Assembly (NCBI GenBank): GCA_021789565.1
Contig: JAJYJL010000274.1
Span: forward strand, 1 to 8,355
Direction of reading: 5' to 3'
DNA: 8,355 bases
DNA from: Acidobacteriota bacterium
GTDB taxonomy: Bacteria; Acidobacteriota; Terriglobia; UBA7540
The translations under genes and the position numbers were made by a program. Shown here one piece after another: positions 6,302 through 8,355 of this stretch (positions within the stretch are counted from its first letter, which is position 1; each line of letters opens with the position of its first letter). Below the pieces are notes generated by a model. It had not been told where the DNA came from. It saw only the letters and a program-made list of their open reading frames with translations, and searched no databases.

Positions 6302-8197
6302 TCACCCTATCGGAACGCTGGCCGTCACCGCAGTCCCGCTACTGTTTGACGAAACGTCCAGGTGGCCTCCAAGCTGTTGCAGCCGCTGCTTCATTCCAGC
6401 AATCCCCACGCCAAGAACGGCCCCTTCGCGCCTGACCTTTTCAAGTGTCTCCGCGTCCATCCCGCGCCCGTCGTCAGAAATCACCAGGGTCACATCATGT
6501 TCCGTCCTGCGCATGCAGATCGTGGCGTGGATGCCTCCCGAGTGGCGGTGAATGTTCGTGAGCGCTTCCTGAACGATGCGGAACAGAGTGAGTTCGACAT
6601 CCTTCGCCAATCGCTCCCTCCCCTCCGGCAAATTCAGATCAACCTGGACGCCGGACCGCTTGCTGTAACCCTCCACATACCATCGAAGCGCCGACTGGAG
6701 ACCCATCACGTCCAGCAGTGGCGGGTGAAGCAGATAAGAAAAAGTCCGGATCTCACGCACCGCTTCTTCAGTTATCTTTAAGGTCTCATCCAGGGTTTTT
6801 TGCGCCTCCGGCGACAACTGGAGAGAGTCCTTCATCAGGGAAAGGTTGATTACGGCTGCCGCAAGCCCCTGAATCACGCTGTCGTGGAGTTCACGGGCCA
6901 TATTGCGCCGCTCCTCGTCCTGCATGTTCAGGAGGCGGGCTGATAATTTCCTCAGTTCCGTCTCCACCTGCTTCCTGTCACGGATATCGTGAGCTATGGT
7001 TGAAACACCGGTGACGCGCCCCGTCTTGTCCTTAACGGCCGAAACAGTTACCGAAACATCCACCAGGCTTCCATCTTTGCATCGCCGCATGGTTTCAAAA
7101 GGTTTAATAACTTCGCCCTGCTTAAGCTTCTCCATGTTTTCCACAGGTTCATGCTTCCGGTCCTCGGGTGCGATGAGGGAAATGAGCCGGCCCGCGACCT
7201 CACCGGCAGAATAACCGTACAGTTGTTCTGCGCCCCGATTCCAACTCGTTATATACCCGCTAGAGGTCGTCCCGTAGATCGCGTCCTGGGACGACTCAAC
7301 TATGGCGGCAAGCTTCGCGACGGACGCCATGGCCCTCTTGGTCTCCGTAACGTCCAGCGCAACACCGATCACGCCCGCGATCTCATCAAAGGCATTGCGA
7401 AGCGGCTGGACGTTCACCGAAAAAATGGTGCCCGCCAGGTTGTAGTCGTAGGAACGATGCTCGCCTTTGAGCGCCGCTATGTGGGCAACCAGTGGCGGAG
7501 AAAGGCCGTTCGGATCATCCAAAACCTCCTGGGACGTCTTGCCGATAAGTTCTTCAGGACGCAGATGGGCATAAGCCAGGGCCGCGCCTGACGCGGAAAG
7601 GATGCGGAGGTCCTTGTCCGTCGTCCACACTGCCGCCGGAATCTGGTCAAAGATCAGCCGGAACTGCCGTTCGCCGGCAAGCAGTTTCTCCTCAGCCTGC
7701 TTGCAATCCGTCACGTCCGCGGCAATAACACAAAGGCGCCTGCCTCCGTGAACTTCCATCGGCCGGGCTGAGAGTTGCACCGGCACCGGAATTCCCGAGG
7801 CGGAATTAAGCTCGCATTCACACCGAAAACCCTGCAGTCCTTTACTTTCCTGAAGTTCTTTCAAAATCGAAAAATCAGCCGGGCTGACAAACTGCTCGAG
7901 CGGTGAACCGATAACCTTCTCAAGCGGCGCTTTCACCATCTCTGCAAAACGCCGGTTGCAGCAGACAATCGTTCCGTCCGCATCAGCCATGGCGGCGCCT
8001 TCGTTCATCGTTTCAACGAACACCCGGTAAGGCTCCTGCTCTTCTGTTTTTTCGGGAACAACAACCGGACCCGCTTTTTCCTTCTGGGTGGAGTCAAGAG
8101 TCTGCTGGAGGATCTGCACCTCCGACTTCAGGCGGGCGACTTCCTCGAGAAGTTCTTTCTGCATTACGGGCGGGTTTTCGCTCTTGTCAGTGCTCAA
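6302..8197 (-). CDS. Soluble triple-PAS histidine kinase of the NarX/DegS (HisKA_3) type
   Basis: Numbering from the TTG at 8197 gives 631 residues. After a short coiled coil (about 13-40, ELLEEVARLKSEVQILQQTL) come three PAS domains at about 57-169, 175-290 and 292-415, each ending in the DVT/DIRD-type exit motif (ADVTDCKQ, LDVTETKR, HDIRDRKQ). The dimerisation and phosphoacceptor domain has H438 in MARELHDSVIQGLAAAV. The ATPase domain has the N box (RIVQEALTNIHRHSGG, N548), the G1 box DDGRGMD (575-581) and a G2 region GVGIAGMKQRLQQLGG. No membrane span is visible, so the kinase should sense an internal signal such as redox, a ligand or a cofactor; ligand residues cannot be assigned. The start is uncertain: GTG at 8245 has no ribosome site, TTG at 8197 has GGGGAAG at usable spacing, and ATG at 8164 has none. 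The cognate partner is the adjacent NarL-type regulator. Confidence 0.93.
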   Translation of the reverse strand: MSTDKSENPPVMQKELLEEVARLKSEVQILQQTLDSTQKEKAGPVVVPEKTEEQEPYRVFVETMNEGAAMADADGTIVCCNRRFAEMVKAPLEKVIGSPLEQFVSPADFSILKELQESKGLQGFRCECELNSASGIPVPVQLSARPMEVHGGRRLCVIAADVTDCKQAEEKLLAGERQFRLIFDQIPAAVWTTDKDLRILSASGAALAYAHLRPEELIGKTSQEVLDDPNGLSPPLVAHIAALKGEHRSYDYNLAGTIFSVNVQPLRNAFDEIAGVIGVALDVTETKRAMASVAKLAAIVESSQDAIYGTTSSGYITSWNRGAEQLYGYSAGEVAGRLISLIAPEDRKHEPVENMEKLKQGEVIKPFETMRRCKDGSLVDVSVTVSAVKDKTGRVTGVSTIAHDIRDRKQVETELRKLSARLLNMQDEERRNMARELHDSVIQGLAAAVINLSLMKDSLQLSPEAQKTLDETLKITEEAVREIRTFSYLLHPPLLDVMGLQSALRWYVEGYSKRSGVQVDLNLPEGRERLAKDVELTLFRIVQEALTNIHRHSGGIHATICMRRTEHDVTLVISDDGRGMDAETLEKVRREGAVLGVGIAGMKQRLQQLGGHLDVSSNSSGTAVTASVPIG

Positions 8198-8267
8198 TTG
8201 CTTCCCCGCTGGTGATCCAGGCAGGCACGAACGGGATATCCGCACAAGAAACGGTCGACGGCCTCAC

Positions 8268-8355
8268 CTAGTGTAGTGCGTCCAACGCTTGTTTACATTT
8301 GGTGACCTTCGCAAGGATGCGTTCGACGGAGGCGCTCCAGACGAAGATGCGGGGG
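8268..8355 (-). CDS. C-terminal end of an IS630-family transposase (5' part outside window)
   Basis: Reading the minus strand from the right edge, 28 codons lead to TAG at 8268-8270. The peptide contains PRIFVWSASVERILAKV, matching the well-known C-terminal pattern of IS630 transposases (PRPFVWTA- followed by an amphipathic helix). The DDE catalytic residues lie upstream, outside the window, so whether the gene is intact cannot be judged. The insertion-sequence end should lie within a few tens of bases after the stop, between here and the kinase start; I cannot define its inverted repeat without the other end. Confidence 0.7.
   Translation of the reverse strand, partial: PRIFVWSASVERILAKVTKCKQALDALH

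Noticed and set aside
5926..6435. 169-codon plus-strand open frame
   Set aside because: It is antisense to the response regulator and the kinase C-terminus, both of which carry complete, intact motifs.
8198..8245. GTG at 8245 as the kinase start
   Set aside because: No ribosome site precedes it and it lies near the expected end of an insertion sequence. The TTG at 8197 has a better upstream sequence, although the choice stays uncertain.

Overview
The window is moderately GC-rich bacterial chromosomal DNA, and every gene I can support lies on the minus strand. Three things recall Acidobacteriota: a NarL-type two-component pair beside tad-like pseudopilin genes, very purine-rich Shine-Dalgarno sequences (GGGAGGGG type), and a large secreted protein with an amidotransferase-like fold. 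That taxonomic guess is inference; no rRNA or universal marker gene is present.

Layout, read along the + strand. Positions 1-1629 hold the 5' part of a large exported protein (543 codons, running off the left edge) with a class I amidotransferase-like region followed by beta-sandwich-like regions. Positions 1630-2139 are non-coding. They hold the most unusual structure here: a roughly 125-bp MITE-like element with 26-bp perfect terminal inverted repeats bounded by TA, whose right repeat has been split by a 215-bp insertion flanked by a TAATC direct repeat. A 57-residue single-pass membrane protein (2140-2313) and a stand-alone receiver-domain protein (2500-2955) follow. The receiver gene has a good candidate promoter and two tiny overlapping upstream reading frames. 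Next come three tad-type genes in transcription order tadG-like (5420-4194), tadE-like (4167-3682) and tadE-like (3586-3155). Upstream of them is a two-gene operon: a soluble triple-PAS histidine kinase (about 8197-6302) and a NarL/FixJ response regulator (6297-5638), separated by 4 nt. The right edge (8355-8268) is the last 28 codons of an IS630-family transposase, close to the kinase start.

How it may work together (inference): the kinase senses a cytoplasmic signal through its PAS domains and phosphorylates the LuxR-type regulator. The nearest downstream target is the 217-bp intergenic region before tadG. The three Tad proteins would be minor pseudopilin-type components of a Flp pilus or a related surface apparatus whose ATPase, secretin and platform genes are not in the window. 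The receiver-only protein could tune the same system by protein-protein contact, since it has no output domain. The mobile elements lie at both sides of this block.
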